Positions 53,119 through 62,296 of a stretch of 64,000 bases of DNA are shown piece by piece. The DNA is taken from contig CBDCAI010000005.1 of the NCBI GenBank assembly GCA_965213845.1, positions 62,001 to 126,000 on the forward strand, written 5' to 3'. The notes beneath the pieces are model-generated. The model was not told the origin of the DNA, ran no database searches, and saw nothing but the letters and a program-made list of their open reading frames with translations. The stretch's first letter is position 1. Every line of letters starts with the position of its first letter. The DNA is from JBBROS01 sp965213845. Lineage in GTDB: Bacteria > Pseudomonadota > Alphaproteobacteria > Acetobacterales > Acetobacteraceae. The translations under genes and the position numbers were made by a program.

Positions 53119-53284
53119 CTGGTGCGTGTTCGGCTCGTGTCAGTGGGTTGCTCGTTCCGAGTGTACGGAGTAAGGACCGCGCACCTTCCGGGCGCCCTGC
53201 CTGCGACACCGGGTGCGTCCTGCGGGCGCCGGCTCGCCTCGTTGCAGGGCCGGCTCCTTTTATCCGGCACGGGAACCCTAGTTC

Positions 53285-54238
53285 ATGGCACGCAACAAGA
53301 TCGCGCTGATCGGCGCTGGCAACATCGGTGGAACCCTGGCCCATATGATCGGGCTGAAGGGGTTGGGCGATGTCGCGCTGTTCGACGTCTTCGGCGGCGT
53401 TGCGGCGGGCAAGGCGCTGGACCTGATGCAGTCGGGGCCGGTCGACGGGTTCGACAGCCACATGGTGGGGGGCAGCGACTACAGCGCGATCGCGGGGTCG
53501 GACGTGGTGATCGTGACGGCGGGGTTCCCGCGGGTTCCGGGGATGAGCCGGGACGACCTGGTGGCGAAGAACGCCGGGGTGATCGCGACGGTGGCGGAGG
53601 GGATCAAGGAATACTGCCCCGGGGCGTTCGTGATCGTCATCACCAACCCGCTGGATGCGATGGTCTGGGTGATGCAGAAGAAGTCCGGGCTGCCGCCGCA
53701 CATGGTGGTCGGCATGGCGGGCGTGCTGGACAGCGCGCGGTTCCGCCTGTTCCTGGCGCACGAGTTCAACGTGTCGGTCGAAGACGTGACGGCGTTCGTG
53801 CTGGGCGGGCATGGGGACACGATGGTGCCGCTGGTGCGGTATAGCACCGTGGCGGGCATTCCGGTGCCGGACCTGGTGGCGATGGGGTGGACGACGCAGG
53901 AGAAGGTCGACGCGATCGTGGCGCGGACGGCCAACGGGGGCGGCGAGATCGTGAAGCTGCTGGAGCGGGGCAGCGCGTTCTATGCCCCGGCGGCGAGTGC
54001 GATCGCGATGGCGGAGAGCTTCCTGAAGGACAAGAAGCGGGTATTGCCGGCGGCGGCGCATCTGTCCGGGCAGTATGGGGTGACGGACCTTTACGTGGGT
54101 GTTCCGGTGGTGATCGGGGCTGGGGGGGTCGAGCGGATCGTGGAGATCAAGCTGGACCCGACGGAGCAGGCCGCGTTCGACAAGAGCTGCGACAGCGTGC
54201 GGGAGCTGATCGACGCGAGCCGGAAGCTGGTCGGTTGA
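53285..54238 (+). CDS. mdh: Malate dehydrogenase (LDH-like type)
   Basis: 317 residues. It oxidises malate to oxaloacetate in the TCA cycle. NAD-binding IALIGAGNIGGTLAHM, the substrate loop TAGFPRVPGMSRDDL with its two arginines, VITNPLDAMVW, and the catalytic FVLGGHGDTMVPL are clear. Arginine rather than glutamine in the loop (RVPGMSR) fits malate over lactate. It leads the block mdh-sucA-sucB-lpd; 98 bases with a TTATAA box at 54296 separate it from sucA. Confidence 0.97.
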   Translation: MARNKIALIGAGNIGGTLAHMIGLKGLGDVALFDVFGGVAAGKALDLMQSGPVDGFDSHMVGGSDYSAIAGSDVVIVTAGFPRVPGMSRDDLVAKNAGVIATVAEGIKEYCPGAFVIVITNPLDAMVWVMQKKSGLPPHMVVGMAGVLDSARFRLFLAHEFNVSVEDVTAFVLGGHGDTMVPLVRYSTVAGIPVPDLVAMGWTTQEKVDAIVARTANGGGEIVKLLERGSAFYAPAASAIAMAESFLKDKKRVLPAAAHLSGQYGVTDLYVGVPVVIGAGGVERIVEIKLDPTEQAAFDKSCDSVRELIDASRKLVG

Positions 54239-54336
54239 GGCGAGGCATGCGTCTGGTGCAACCCTTCAGGGGTGTGGCCCCGGGTTCACGTGCCCTTATA
54301 AGTCTCGTCCAGGAAACGCCCCGAGGAAACTGACTC

Positions 54337-57231
54337 ATGCCCGGCATCGATGTGATCGCCTCTGCCCTCAATGGCGGCAATGCCGCCTTCATCGCGGACC
54401 TGTATGCGCGGTGGGTGAACGACCCCGGCCGGGTCGACCCGAGCTTCGCGGAGCTGTTCGGGGCGTTGAACGACGAGGCGCGTGCGGTGCTGGAGGATGC
54501 GTCCGGCGCGTCGTGGGCACCGCAGAGCTACAGCGTGGCGGAGCCGGAGCTGCCGGCGTCGAAGGTGGCGAAGGAGGGCAAGGGTCTCGCGGCGGTCGTG
54601 GGCGCGACACCGGAGCAGGTCCGGGCCGCGGCGTTGGACAGCTTGCGGGCGTTGATGCTGATCCGGGCGTATCGGGTGCGGGGGCATCTCGAGGCGAAGC
54701 TCGATCCGCTGGGGCTGACGGTGCCGAAGTCGCATCCGGAGCTGGACCCGCAGGCGTATGGGTTCGGGCCCGGGGACCTGGACCGGTCGATCTTCATCGA
54801 CGGGGTGCTGGGGCGGGACACGGCGACGGTGCGGGAGATCATCGCGATCGTGCGGGCGAGCTATTGCGGGCCGATCGGCGTGGAGTTCATGCACATCCAG
54901 GATCCGGAGCAGAAGACCTGGATCCAGCGCCGGATCGAGGGTGCGCCGTGGACGGCGAGCGGGAGTGCGGCGGCGAGCGTCGCGACGAAGCGGGCGATCC
55001 TGCAGCAGCTGACGGAGGCGGAGGGGTTCGAGGCGTTCTGCCAGAAGCGGTTCGTGGGGACGAAGCGGTTCGGGCTGGAGGGGGGAGAGGTGACGATCCC
55101 CGCGCTGCAGACGATCATCGGGACGGCGGCGGAGGCCGGGGCGGACGAGATCGTGATCGGGATGCCGCACCGGGGGCGTTTGAACACGCTGGTGAACATC
55201 GTGCGCAAGCCGTTCACGGCGATCTTCAGCGAGTTCGGGGGCGAGAGCTTCAAGCCGGACGACGTTCAGGGGTCGGGGGACGTGAAGTACCATCTGGGCA
55301 CGAGCACGGATGTGGAGATCGCCGGGCACAACGTGCACATCTCGTTGCAGCCGAACCCGTCGCACCTGGAAGCCGTGGATCCGGTGGTGGTGGGCAAGGT
55401 TCGGGCGCGGCAGGACGAGGCGGGGGACACGGCGGGGCGGCGGAGCGTGATGGGCATCCTGATGCATGGGGATGCGGCGTTCGCGGGGCAGGGCCTGGTG
55501 TACGAGACGATGGCGATGAGCCAGTTGATCGGCTACCGGACGGGAGGGACGGTGCATGTGGTGGTGAACAACCAGATCGGGTTCACCACGGTTCCTGCGC
55601 ACGCCTATTCGGGGCTTTATTGCACGGACATCGCCAAGGGCGTGCAGTGCCCGATCCTGCATGTGAACGGGGACGAGCCGGAGGCGGTGGTGTTCTGCTC
55701 GCGGCTGGCGGCGGAGTTTCGGATGCAGTTCGGGACGGATTTCGTGCTGGACATCGTGTGTTACCGGCGCCACGGGCACAACGAGACGGACGAGCCGGCG
55801 TTCACGCAGCCGATCATGTATCGGGCGATCAAGGGGCGGCCGACGAGCCGGACGCTGTATGCGGAGCGGCTGGTGGCGGAGGGGAGCGTTTCGGCCGACG
55901 AGGCGAAGGGTCTCTGGGACGGGTTCCAGGCGAAGCTGGAGGACGCCTACCAGGCGGCACAGAGCTACAAGCCGAACAAGGCGGACTGGCTCGAGGGGCA
56001 TTGGGCCGGGTTGAAGCAGCCGGACGGGCCGGACGAGCGGACGGAGTGCTCGACGGCGCTGTCGACGGCGCAGCTGAAGGAGGTTGGCCGGGCGCTGAGC
56101 ACGCCGCCGGCAGACTTCGACCTGAACCCGAAGATCGCCCGGCAGCTCGAGGCCAAGCGGGCGATGATCGAGGGGGGCGAGGGGATCGACTGGGCGACGG
56201 GCGAGGCGCTGGCGTTCGGGGGGCTGTTGCTTGAGGGGCACCGGGTTCGGCTGTCGGGCGAGGACTGCCAGCGCGGGACGTTCAGCCAGCGGCATGCGGT
56301 GCTGATCGATCAGACGAACCAGAACGAGTATGTGCCGCTGAACAACATTCTGGCGGACCAGGCGAAGATCGAGATCTACAACTCGCTGCTGAGCGAGCAG
56401 GGCGTGCTGGGGTTCGAGTACGGGTACACGCTGGCCGACCCGAAGACGCTGGTGCTGTGGGAGGCGCAGTTCGGCGACTTCGCGAACGGGGCGCAGGTGA
56501 TCATCGACCAATTCCTGGCGAGCGGCGAGACGAAGTGGCTGCGGATGAGCGGGCTGACGCTGCTGCTGCCGCATGGCCATGAGGGGCAGGGGCCGGAGCA
56601 CAGCAGCGCGCGGCTGGAGCGGTATCTGCAGCTGTGCGCCGAGCGGAACATGTCGGTGTGCAACCTGACGACGCCGGCCAACTACTTCCATGCGTTGCGG
56701 CGGCAGCTGAAGCGGAACTTCCGCAAGCCGCTGGTGATCATGACGCCCAAGAGCCTGCTGCGGCACAAGCTTGCGGTGAGCCCGCTTTCGGCGATGGCGG
56801 AGGGCAGCCGGTTCGAGTTCGTGATCCCGGAGACGGACTCGATCGTTGCGGCGGACAAGGTACGGCGCGTCGTGATCAGCACGGGGAAGGTGTATTACGA
56901 CCTTCTGGCGGAGCGGCGGGAGAAGGGTGTCGACGACGTGGCGCTGGTCCGGCTCGAGCAGATCTACCCGTTCCCGGCGAAGTCGCTGGGTGCGGCGATC
57001 GCGCCGTATCGGAACGCGGAGGTGATCTGGTGCCAGGAGGAGCCCGAGAACAACGGGGCCTGGTCGTTCGTGGATCGGCGGATCGAGGCGGTGCTGGGGG
57101 AGCTGGGCGGGGGGTGCAAACGGCCGGTCTATGTGGGCCGCGAGGCGGCGGCGAGTCCGGCGACGGGCCAGGCGAAGGTGCATGTGCTGCAGCAGGCGAA
57201 GCTGGTGCGTGACGCGCTGGGCCTGAACTAG
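54337..57231 (+). CDS. sucA: 2-oxoglutarate dehydrogenase E1 component
   Basis: 964 residues. Thiamine-diphosphate enzyme that decarboxylates 2-oxoglutarate and passes succinyl to SucB. Seen are FIADLYARWVNDPGRVDPSF, GMPHRGRLNTLVNIV, SGDVKYHLGTSTD, the ThDP motif GDAAFAGQGLVYE and NNQIGFTTVP, and in the transketolase-like part GTFSQRHAVLIDQ and LPHGHEGQGPEHSSARLERYLQ (cited by its ends, about residue 750). The C-terminus ends as expected. sucB follows after 20 bases. Confidence 0.98.
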   Translation: MPGIDVIASALNGGNAAFIADLYARWVNDPGRVDPSFAELFGALNDEARAVLEDASGASWAPQSYSVAEPELPASKVAKEGKGLAAVVGATPEQVRAAALDSLRALMLIRAYRVRGHLEAKLDPLGLTVPKSHPELDPQAYGFGPGDLDRSIFIDGVLGRDTATVREIIAIVRASYCGPIGVEFMHIQDPEQKTWIQRRIEGAPWTASGSAAASVATKRAILQQLTEAEGFEAFCQKRFVGTKRFGLEGGEVTIPALQTIIGTAAEAGADEIVIGMPHRGRLNTLVNIVRKPFTAIFSEFGGESFKPDDVQGSGDVKYHLGTSTDVEIAGHNVHISLQPNPSHLEAVDPVVVGKVRARQDEAGDTAGRRSVMGILMHGDAAFAGQGLVYETMAMSQLIGYRTGGTVHVVVNNQIGFTTVPAHAYSGLYCTDIAKGVQCPILHVNGDEPEAVVFCSRLAAEFRMQFGTDFVLDIVCYRRHGHNETDEPAFTQPIMYRAIKGRPTSRTLYAERLVAEGSVSADEAKGLWDGFQAKLEDAYQAAQSYKPNKADWLEGHWAGLKQPDGPDERTECSTALSTAQLKEVGRALSTPPADFDLNPKIARQLEAKRAMIEGGEGIDWATGEALAFGGLLLEGHRVRLSGEDCQRGTFSQRHAVLIDQTNQNEYVPLNNILADQAKIEIYNSLLSEQGVLGFEYGYTLADPKTLVLWEAQFGDFANGAQVIIDQFLASGETKWLRMSGLTLLLPHGHEGQGPEHSSARLERYLQLCAERNMSVCNLTTPANYFHALRRQLKRNFRKPLVIMTPKSLLRHKLAVSPLSAMAEGSRFEFVIPETDSIVAADKVRRVVISTGKVYYDLLAERREKGVDDVALVRLEQIYPFPAKSLGAAIAPYRNAEVIWCQEEPENNGAWSFVDRRIEAVLGELGGGCKRPVYVGREAAASPATGQAKVHVLQQAKLVRDALGLN

Positions 57232-57251
57232 GGATTGGGACGAAGCGAATC

Positions 57252-58574
57252 ATGGCCACCGAGATCAAGGTTCCTGCACTGGGCGAGAGCGTTTCGACGG
57301 CGACGGTCGCGCGCTGGCTGAAGAAGGCGGGTGAGGCGGTGGCGGTCGACGAGCCGCTTGTGGAGCTGGAGACGGACAAGGTGACGGTGGAGGTGCCTTC
57401 TCCGTCGGCCGGGGTGTTGGGCGAGATCCAGGCGGCGGAGGGGGCTGAGGTCGAGGTCGGGGCCGTGCTGGCGCTGTTGGAGGCTGGGGTTGCGAAGGCG
57501 GGGGGTGCGCAGGCGGGGGCTGCGAAGGCGGGGACGCCGGCGGCGAACCCGAGCTCGGGCGTCAATCCTCCGCCGACGCCACGCGGGCCGGTCTCGCGGC
57601 CGGCGACCCCGCCCGGGGATGTGGCGGCGGGCGGGCAGGCGGCGGCGACGAGCGCCACGCCGGTGCAGGCCCCGATGCATGCCCCGGCGCCGAGCCATGC
57701 GGCGATGCCGGCAGCGGCGAAGCTGATGGAAGAGCGCGGCCTGGCGGCGGGTGCGGTCCCGGGAAGCGGGAAAGACGGGCGGGTCACGAAGGGGGACGTG
57801 CTGGCGTTCGTGGAGCGGCCGGCGGCAGCGGCGGCGAAGCCGGTTGCGGCCAAGGCGGCGCGGGTGGACGGCGCGGGCGAGGAGCGGGTGAAGATGACCC
57901 GGCTGCGGCGGGTGATCGCGCAGCGGCTGAAGGAGGCGCAGAACACCGCGGCGATGCTGACGACGTTCAACGAGGTGGACATGTCGGCGGCGATGGCGCT
58001 GCGGGCCGAGTACAAGGACGCGTTCGAGAAGAAGCACAAGGGCGTCCGGCTGGGGTTCATGTCGTTCTTCGTGCGGGCCTGCGTGGAGGCGCTGCGGGAG
58101 TTCCCGGCGGTGAATGCAGAGATCGACGGCGAGGACATCGTCTACAAACGGGCGGTGCACATGGGCATCGCCGTGGGCGGGGCGAACGGGCTGGTGGTGC
58201 CGGTGGTGCGGGATGCGGACCAGATGAGCTTCGCCGAGATCGAAGGGGCGATCGGCAGCTTCGGGCGGCGGGCACGGGACGGGCAGCTGAAGGTTGACGA
58301 GCTTTCGGGCGGGACGTTCACGATCACGAATGGCGGGGTGTATGGCAGCCTGATGAGCACGCCGATCCTGAACGCGCCGCAGTCGGGGATTCTGGGGATG
58401 CACAAGATCCAGGACCGTCCGATGGCGATCGGCGGCAAGGTCGAAGTCCGGCCGATGATGTATCTGGCTCTGTCGTACGATCATCGGATCGTGGACGGGA
58501 AGGAGGCGGTGAGCTTCCTGGTGCGCGTGAAGGAAGGCGTCGAGGATCCGCGCCGGCTGCTTCTGGGGCTTTAG
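57252..58574 (+). CDS. sucB: 2-oxoglutarate dehydrogenase E2 (dihydrolipoyl succinyltransferase)
   Basis: 440 residues: one lipoyl domain with the modified lysine in ELETDKVTVEVPSP (about residue 43), an Ala/Pro-rich linker with repeated AKAG units, the E3-binding domain LMEERGLAAGAVPGSGKDGRV, and the catalytic domain with GFMSFFVRACVEAL, FTITNGGVYGSLMSTPI and SYDHRIVDGKEAV (His and Asp of the active site). The linker is longer than in E. coli. It lies between sucA and lpd, so the complete complex is encoded together. Confidence 0.97.
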   Translation: MATEIKVPALGESVSTATVARWLKKAGEAVAVDEPLVELETDKVTVEVPSPSAGVLGEIQAAEGAEVEVGAVLALLEAGVAKAGGAQAGAAKAGTPAANPSSGVNPPPTPRGPVSRPATPPGDVAAGGQAAATSATPVQAPMHAPAPSHAAMPAAAKLMEERGLAAGAVPGSGKDGRVTKGDVLAFVERPAAAAAKPVAAKAARVDGAGEERVKMTRLRRVIAQRLKEAQNTAAMLTTFNEVDMSAAMALRAEYKDAFEKKHKGVRLGFMSFFVRACVEALREFPAVNAEIDGEDIVYKRAVHMGIAVGGANGLVVPVVRDADQMSFAEIEGAIGSFGRRARDGQLKVDELSGGTFTITNGGVYGSLMSTPILNAPQSGILGMHKIQDRPMAIGGKVEVRPMMYLALSYDHRIVDGKEAVSFLVRVKEGVEDPRRLLLGL

Positions 58575-58634
58575 CCCGTTCGACGGTCGCTGCGCCGCGT
58601 CGTCGTTGCGCGGGGATGAGTTTAGGAGAATGTC

Positions 58635-60029
58635 GTGGCCGAGACAGCGTTCGACGTGGTGGTCATCGGGGGTGGGCCCGGTGGGTATGTGTGCGCCATC
58701 CGGGCGGCGCAGCTTGGGCTGACGGTGGCTTGCGTGGAGATGCGGGAGACGCTGGGGGGGACGTGCCTGAACATCGGGTGCATCCCGAGCAAGGCTTTGC
58801 TGCAGTCGAGCGAGAACTTCGACGAGGTGAGCCACCATTACGCGGAGCACGGGATCCACGTGACCGGGGTAACGCTGGACCTGGCGCGGATGCAGGCGCG
58901 CAAGGGCGAGGTGGTCTCGGCGAACGTGAAGGGTGTGGAGTTCCTGTTCAAGAAGAACAAGGTGACGTGGTTGAAGGGCGCGGGGCGCGTGGTGCGGCAG
59001 GGCGTGGTGGCGGTGGGTGACGTCGAGTATGCGGCCAAGCACATCGTGGTGGCGACGGGGAGCGAGAGCATCCCGCTTCCCGGGGTGGTGGTGGACGAGA
59101 CGCGGATCGTGACGAGCACGGGGGCGTTGGAGCTGGATGCGGTGCCGGAGCACCTGGTGGTGATCGGAGGCGGGTATATCGGGCTGGAGCTGGGGAGCGT
59201 CTGGCTGCGGCTTGGGGCGAAGGTGACGGTCGTGGAGTTCCTGGACCGGCTGGTGCCGGGGATGGACGGGGAGGTCGGCAAGCAGTTCCAACGGACGCTG
59301 GGCAAGCAGGGCATGACGTTCCGGCTGTCGACGAAGGTGACGGGCGCCGTCGCTGGGCCGGACGGGGTGGCGCTGACCCTGGAGCCGGCCAAAGGTGGCG
59401 CTGCGGAGACGCTGCAGGCGGATGTGGTGCTGGTGGCGATCGGGCGCCGGGCGTTCACGGATGGGTTGGGTCTGGCGGAGGCGGGGGTGGCGCTGGACGA
59501 TCGGGGCCGGGTGGTGGTGGACGGGCATTGGGCGACGAACGTGCCGGGGGTTTACGCGATCGGTGATGTGATCGCGGGGCCGATGCTGGCGCACAAGGCC
59601 GAGGAGGAGGGGGTTGCGCTGGCGGAGCGGCTGGCGGGGCAGGCGGGGCACGTGAACTACGGGGTGATCCCTGGCGTGGTGTACACCTGGCCGGAGGTTG
59701 CGAGCATCGGGCAGACGGAGGAGGCGGTGAAGGCCTCGGGCGTTGCCTACAAGGTCGGGAAGTTCCCGTTCACGGCGAACGGGCGGGCGCGGGCGATGGG
59801 CAGCACGGACGGGTTCGTGAAGATCATCGCGGATGCGGCGACGGACCTGATCCTGGGGGCGCACATCATCGGGCCGGATGCGGGGACGCTGATCGCGGAG
59901 CTGGCGACGGCGATGGAGTTCGGGGCGAGCAGCGAGGACGTGGCGCGGGTGTGCCATGCGCATCCGAGCCTGAGCGAGGCGGTGAAGGAGGCGGCGATGG
60001 CGGTCGAGGGGCGGGCGCTGCATATCTGA
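58635..60029 (+). CDS. lpdA: Dihydrolipoyl dehydrogenase (E3)
   Basis: 464 residues. FAD fold VVVIGGGPGGYVCAIRAAQLG, redox disulphide in GGTCLNIGCIPSKALL, NAD domain VVIGGGYIGLELGSVWLRLGA, and the C-terminal His-Glu pair in CHAHPSLSEAVKEA. It reoxidises the lipoyl group of SucB and perhaps also of other 2-oxoacid or glycine complexes. Follows sucB by 60 bases, preceded by TAGGAGAATG-type site. Confidence 0.97.
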   Translation: MAETAFDVVVIGGGPGGYVCAIRAAQLGLTVACVEMRETLGGTCLNIGCIPSKALLQSSENFDEVSHHYAEHGIHVTGVTLDLARMQARKGEVVSANVKGVEFLFKKNKVTWLKGAGRVVRQGVVAVGDVEYAAKHIVVATGSESIPLPGVVVDETRIVTSTGALELDAVPEHLVVIGGGYIGLELGSVWLRLGAKVTVVEFLDRLVPGMDGEVGKQFQRTLGKQGMTFRLSTKVTGAVAGPDGVALTLEPAKGGAAETLQADVVLVAIGRRAFTDGLGLAEAGVALDDRGRVVVDGHWATNVPGVYAIGDVIAGPMLAHKAEEEGVALAERLAGQAGHVNYGVIPGVVYTWPEVASIGQTEEAVKASGVAYKVGKFPFTANGRARAMGSTDGFVKIIADAATDLILGAHIIGPDAGTLIAELATAMEFGASSEDVARVCHAHPSLSEAVKEAAMAVEGRALHI

Positions 60030-60108
60030 ACAAGGGTGGGGGTTGCTGTCGTGCGACGGCGACCGGTCCCCGGACCCTTCCATCAAGGGGGGGAGAGGAA
60101 GGGTATTC

Positions 60109-60600
60109 ATGTCGATCGAGGCGCCGCGGGACCATACGTATTCGGTGACGGTGACGTGGACCGGGAACACGGGGGAGGGGACGTCGGCGTACCGGACGTA
60201 TGAGCGGGCGCACGAGGTTTCCGTGCCGGGCAAGCCGGTTGTGCCGGGGTCGTCGGACCCGGCGTTCCGGGGGGACCGGGCGCGCTACAACCCGGAGGAG
60301 ATGCTGGTGGCATCTTTGAGCTCGTGCCACATGCTTTGGTATCTGCACGTCTGCTCGGCGGAGGGGATCGTGGTGGTGGGGTATCAGGATGTGGCCGAGG
60401 GGGTGATGATCGAACGGGCGGATGGCGGGGGTGCGTTCGCCGAGGTGGTGCTGCAGCCCGAGATCACGGTGGCGGCGGGGACGGACCTGGTTCGGGCGCG
60501 GGCGCTGCATGACGAGGCGCAGGCCAAGTGCTTCATCGCGAACTCGGTGAACTTCCCGGTGCGGCATGAGGCGGTGTTCCTGACGGCTCCGTCCGTCTGA
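60109..60600 (+). CDS. OsmC family protein
   Basis: 163 residues with the OsmC/Ohr alpha-beta fold. YSVTVTWTGNTGEGTSAYRTYERAHEV (ends near residues 11-37) and YNPEEMLVASLSSCHMLWYLHVC carry the conserved cysteine before a helix; a second cysteine comes in AQAKCFIANS. Such proteins reduce organic peroxides with two cysteines. GGAAGGG with a five-base spacer precedes ATG 60109. Placed between lpd and pdxA; lipoylated proteins reduce some OsmC/Ohr enzymes, which may explain the position after lpd. Confidence 0.88.
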   Translation: MSIEAPRDHTYSVTVTWTGNTGEGTSAYRTYERAHEVSVPGKPVVPGSSDPAFRGDRARYNPEEMLVASLSSCHMLWYLHVCSAEGIVVVGYQDVAEGVMIERADGGGAFAEVVLQPEITVAAGTDLVRARALHDEAQAKCFIANSVNFPVRHEAVFLTAPSV

Positions 60601-60614
60601 GGGGGGCCCCGGCG

Positions 60615-61577
60615 GTGCTGGCGCTGACGATGGGGGACCCGGCGGGGATCGGGGGGGAGCTGACCGTCAAGGCGTGGGCGGCGCTGCGGGATGGCGGGCC
60701 GGGGTTCGTGGTTCTGGACGATCCCGGGCGGCTGGCGGCGATGGGTGTGCCGGTGCAGGTGGTGGAGGACGTGGCGGAGGCGCGGGCGGTGTTCGGCACG
60801 GCGCTGCCGGTGCTGCCGGTGGCGTTGGGGGCGGCCGTGGCGCCGGGGCGGCCGGACGGTGCGAATGCGGCGGCGGTGATCGGGTCGATCGAGCGGGCGG
60901 TGCGGCTGGTGCAGTCGGGTCAGGCGCGGGCGGTGGTGACGAACCCGATCGCGAAGTCGGTGCTGTACGGGGCGGGGTTCGCCTATCCCGGGCACACGGA
61001 GTTCCTGGGAGCGCTGACGGGGTGCCGGCTGCCGGTGATGATGCTGGCGAACCGGTATTTACGGGTGGTTCCGGTGACGGTGCATGTCGGGCTGCGGGCG
61101 GCGCTGGACCTGGTGACGACGGGGTTGATCGTGGAGACGGGGCGGGTGGTGGCGGCGGCGCTGCGGGGCTCGTTCGGGATCGCTGTGCCGCGGCTGGCGG
61201 TCGCGGGGTTGAACCCGCATGCCGGGGAGGGGGGCGCGATGGGCGACGAGGAGGCGCGGCTCATCGTGCCGGCGATCGTGGCGTTGCGGGCGGAGGGGAT
61301 CGAGGTGCAGGGGCCGTATCCGCCGGACACGATGTTCACGCCGGCGGCGCGGGCGGGGTACGACGCGGCGCTGTGCATGTATCATGACCAGGCGCTGATC
61401 CCGCTGAAGACGCTGGACATGGCGAGCGGGGTGAACGTGACGCTGGGGCTGCCGATCGTGCGGACGTCGCCGGACCATGGGACGGCGTTCGACATCGCGG
61501 GGCGCGGGATTGCGGATGCCTCGAGCCTGATCGCGGCGTTGCGGTTGGCGGACGTTATGGGTGGGGGCGGGGTTTGA
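60615..61577 (+). CDS. pdxA: 4-hydroxythreonine-4-phosphate dehydrogenase
   Basis: 320 residues. Makes the pyridoxal phosphate precursor together with PdxJ. Metal histidines are seen in YPGHTEFLGAL, GLNPHAGEGGAMGDEE and MYHDQALIPLKTLD; it opens LALTMGDPAGIGGEL. The start is GTG 60615, directly before that motif. The stop overlaps the pdxJ start (TTGA). Confidence 0.96.
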   Translation: MLALTMGDPAGIGGELTVKAWAALRDGGPGFVVLDDPGRLAAMGVPVQVVEDVAEARAVFGTALPVLPVALGAAVAPGRPDGANAAAVIGSIERAVRLVQSGQARAVVTNPIAKSVLYGAGFAYPGHTEFLGALTGCRLPVMMLANRYLRVVPVTVHVGLRAALDLVTTGLIVETGRVVAAALRGSFGIAVPRLAVAGLNPHAGEGGAMGDEEARLIVPAIVALRAEGIEVQGPYPPDTMFTPAARAGYDAALCMYHDQALIPLKTLDMASGVNVTLGLPIVRTSPDHGTAFDIAGRGIADASSLIAALRLADVMGGGGV

Positions 61578-62287
61578 GCATCCGGTTGGGCGTGAACGTG
61601 GACCATGTGGCGACGATCCGGAATGCGCGGGGTGGCGCGCATCCGGACCCGTTCGGCGCGGCGCTGGTGGCGGTGGGGGCGGGGGCGGACGGGATCACGG
61701 TGCATTTGCGGGAGGACCGGCGGCACATCCGGGACACGGACCTGGAGCGGATCGCGGCGAGCCCGGAGATCCGGCTGAACTTCGAGATGGCGGCGACGGA
61801 CGAGATGGTGGGGATCGCGCTGCGGCTGCGGCCGGCGGCGTGCTGCCTGGTGCCGGAGAAGCGGACGGAGGTGACGACGGAGGGCGGGCTGGACGCCGCC
61901 GGGCAGATGGGGGTGCTGGGGCCGAAGGTGGCGGCGCTGGTGGCGGCGGGGGTCCGGGTGAGTTTGTTCCTGGACCCGGATGCACGGCAGCTGGAGGCGG
62001 CGGCCCGGTTGGGGGCGGCGGTGGTGGAGCTGCATACGGGTGCCTATGCCGAGGGGCGGCCGGGCGAGCTTGCGCGGCTTTCGGAGGGGGCTCGGGTGCT
62101 GGCGGGGCTGGGGCTCGAGTGCCATGCGGGGCATGGGCTGACGTATGCGAACGTGGGGGCGGTGGCGGCCTTGCCGGAGGTGGAGGAGCTGAACATCGGG
62201 CACTTCCTGGTCGGGCAGGCGGTGTTCGACGGGTTGCCGGGGGTGGTGAAGCGGATGAAGGCGCTTATGGCGGCGGCGCGCGGGTAG
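61574..62287 (+). CDS. pdxJ: Pyridoxine 5'-phosphate synthase
   Basis: 237 residues. RLGVNVDHVATIRNARGGAHPDP, DGITVHLREDRRHI, NFEMAATDEM, CLVPEKRTEVTTEGG and HAGHGLTYANV cover the PdxJ active site. It condenses the PdxA product with deoxyxylulose 5-phosphate. TTG 61574 is the start, overlapping the pdxA stop, so the two consecutive steps of the pathway are translationally coupled. It is convergent with cysG, nine bases away. Confidence 0.96.
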   Translation: MSIRLGVNVDHVATIRNARGGAHPDPFGAALVAVGAGADGITVHLREDRRHIRDTDLERIAASPEIRLNFEMAATDEMVGIALRLRPAACCLVPEKRTEVTTEGGLDAAGQMGVLGPKVAALVAAGVRVSLFLDPDARQLEAAARLGAAVVELHTGAYAEGRPGELARLSEGARVLAGLGLECHAGHGLTYANVGAVAALPEVEELNIGHFLVGQAVFDGLPGVVKRMKALMAAARG

Positions 62288-62296
62288 GCTCCGGCG

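Noticed and set aside
57228..60233. A minus-strand open frame of about 1000 codons opposite sucB and lpd
   Set aside because: Arg/His/Pro-rich antisense shadow; the genes on the + strand carry all expected motifs.
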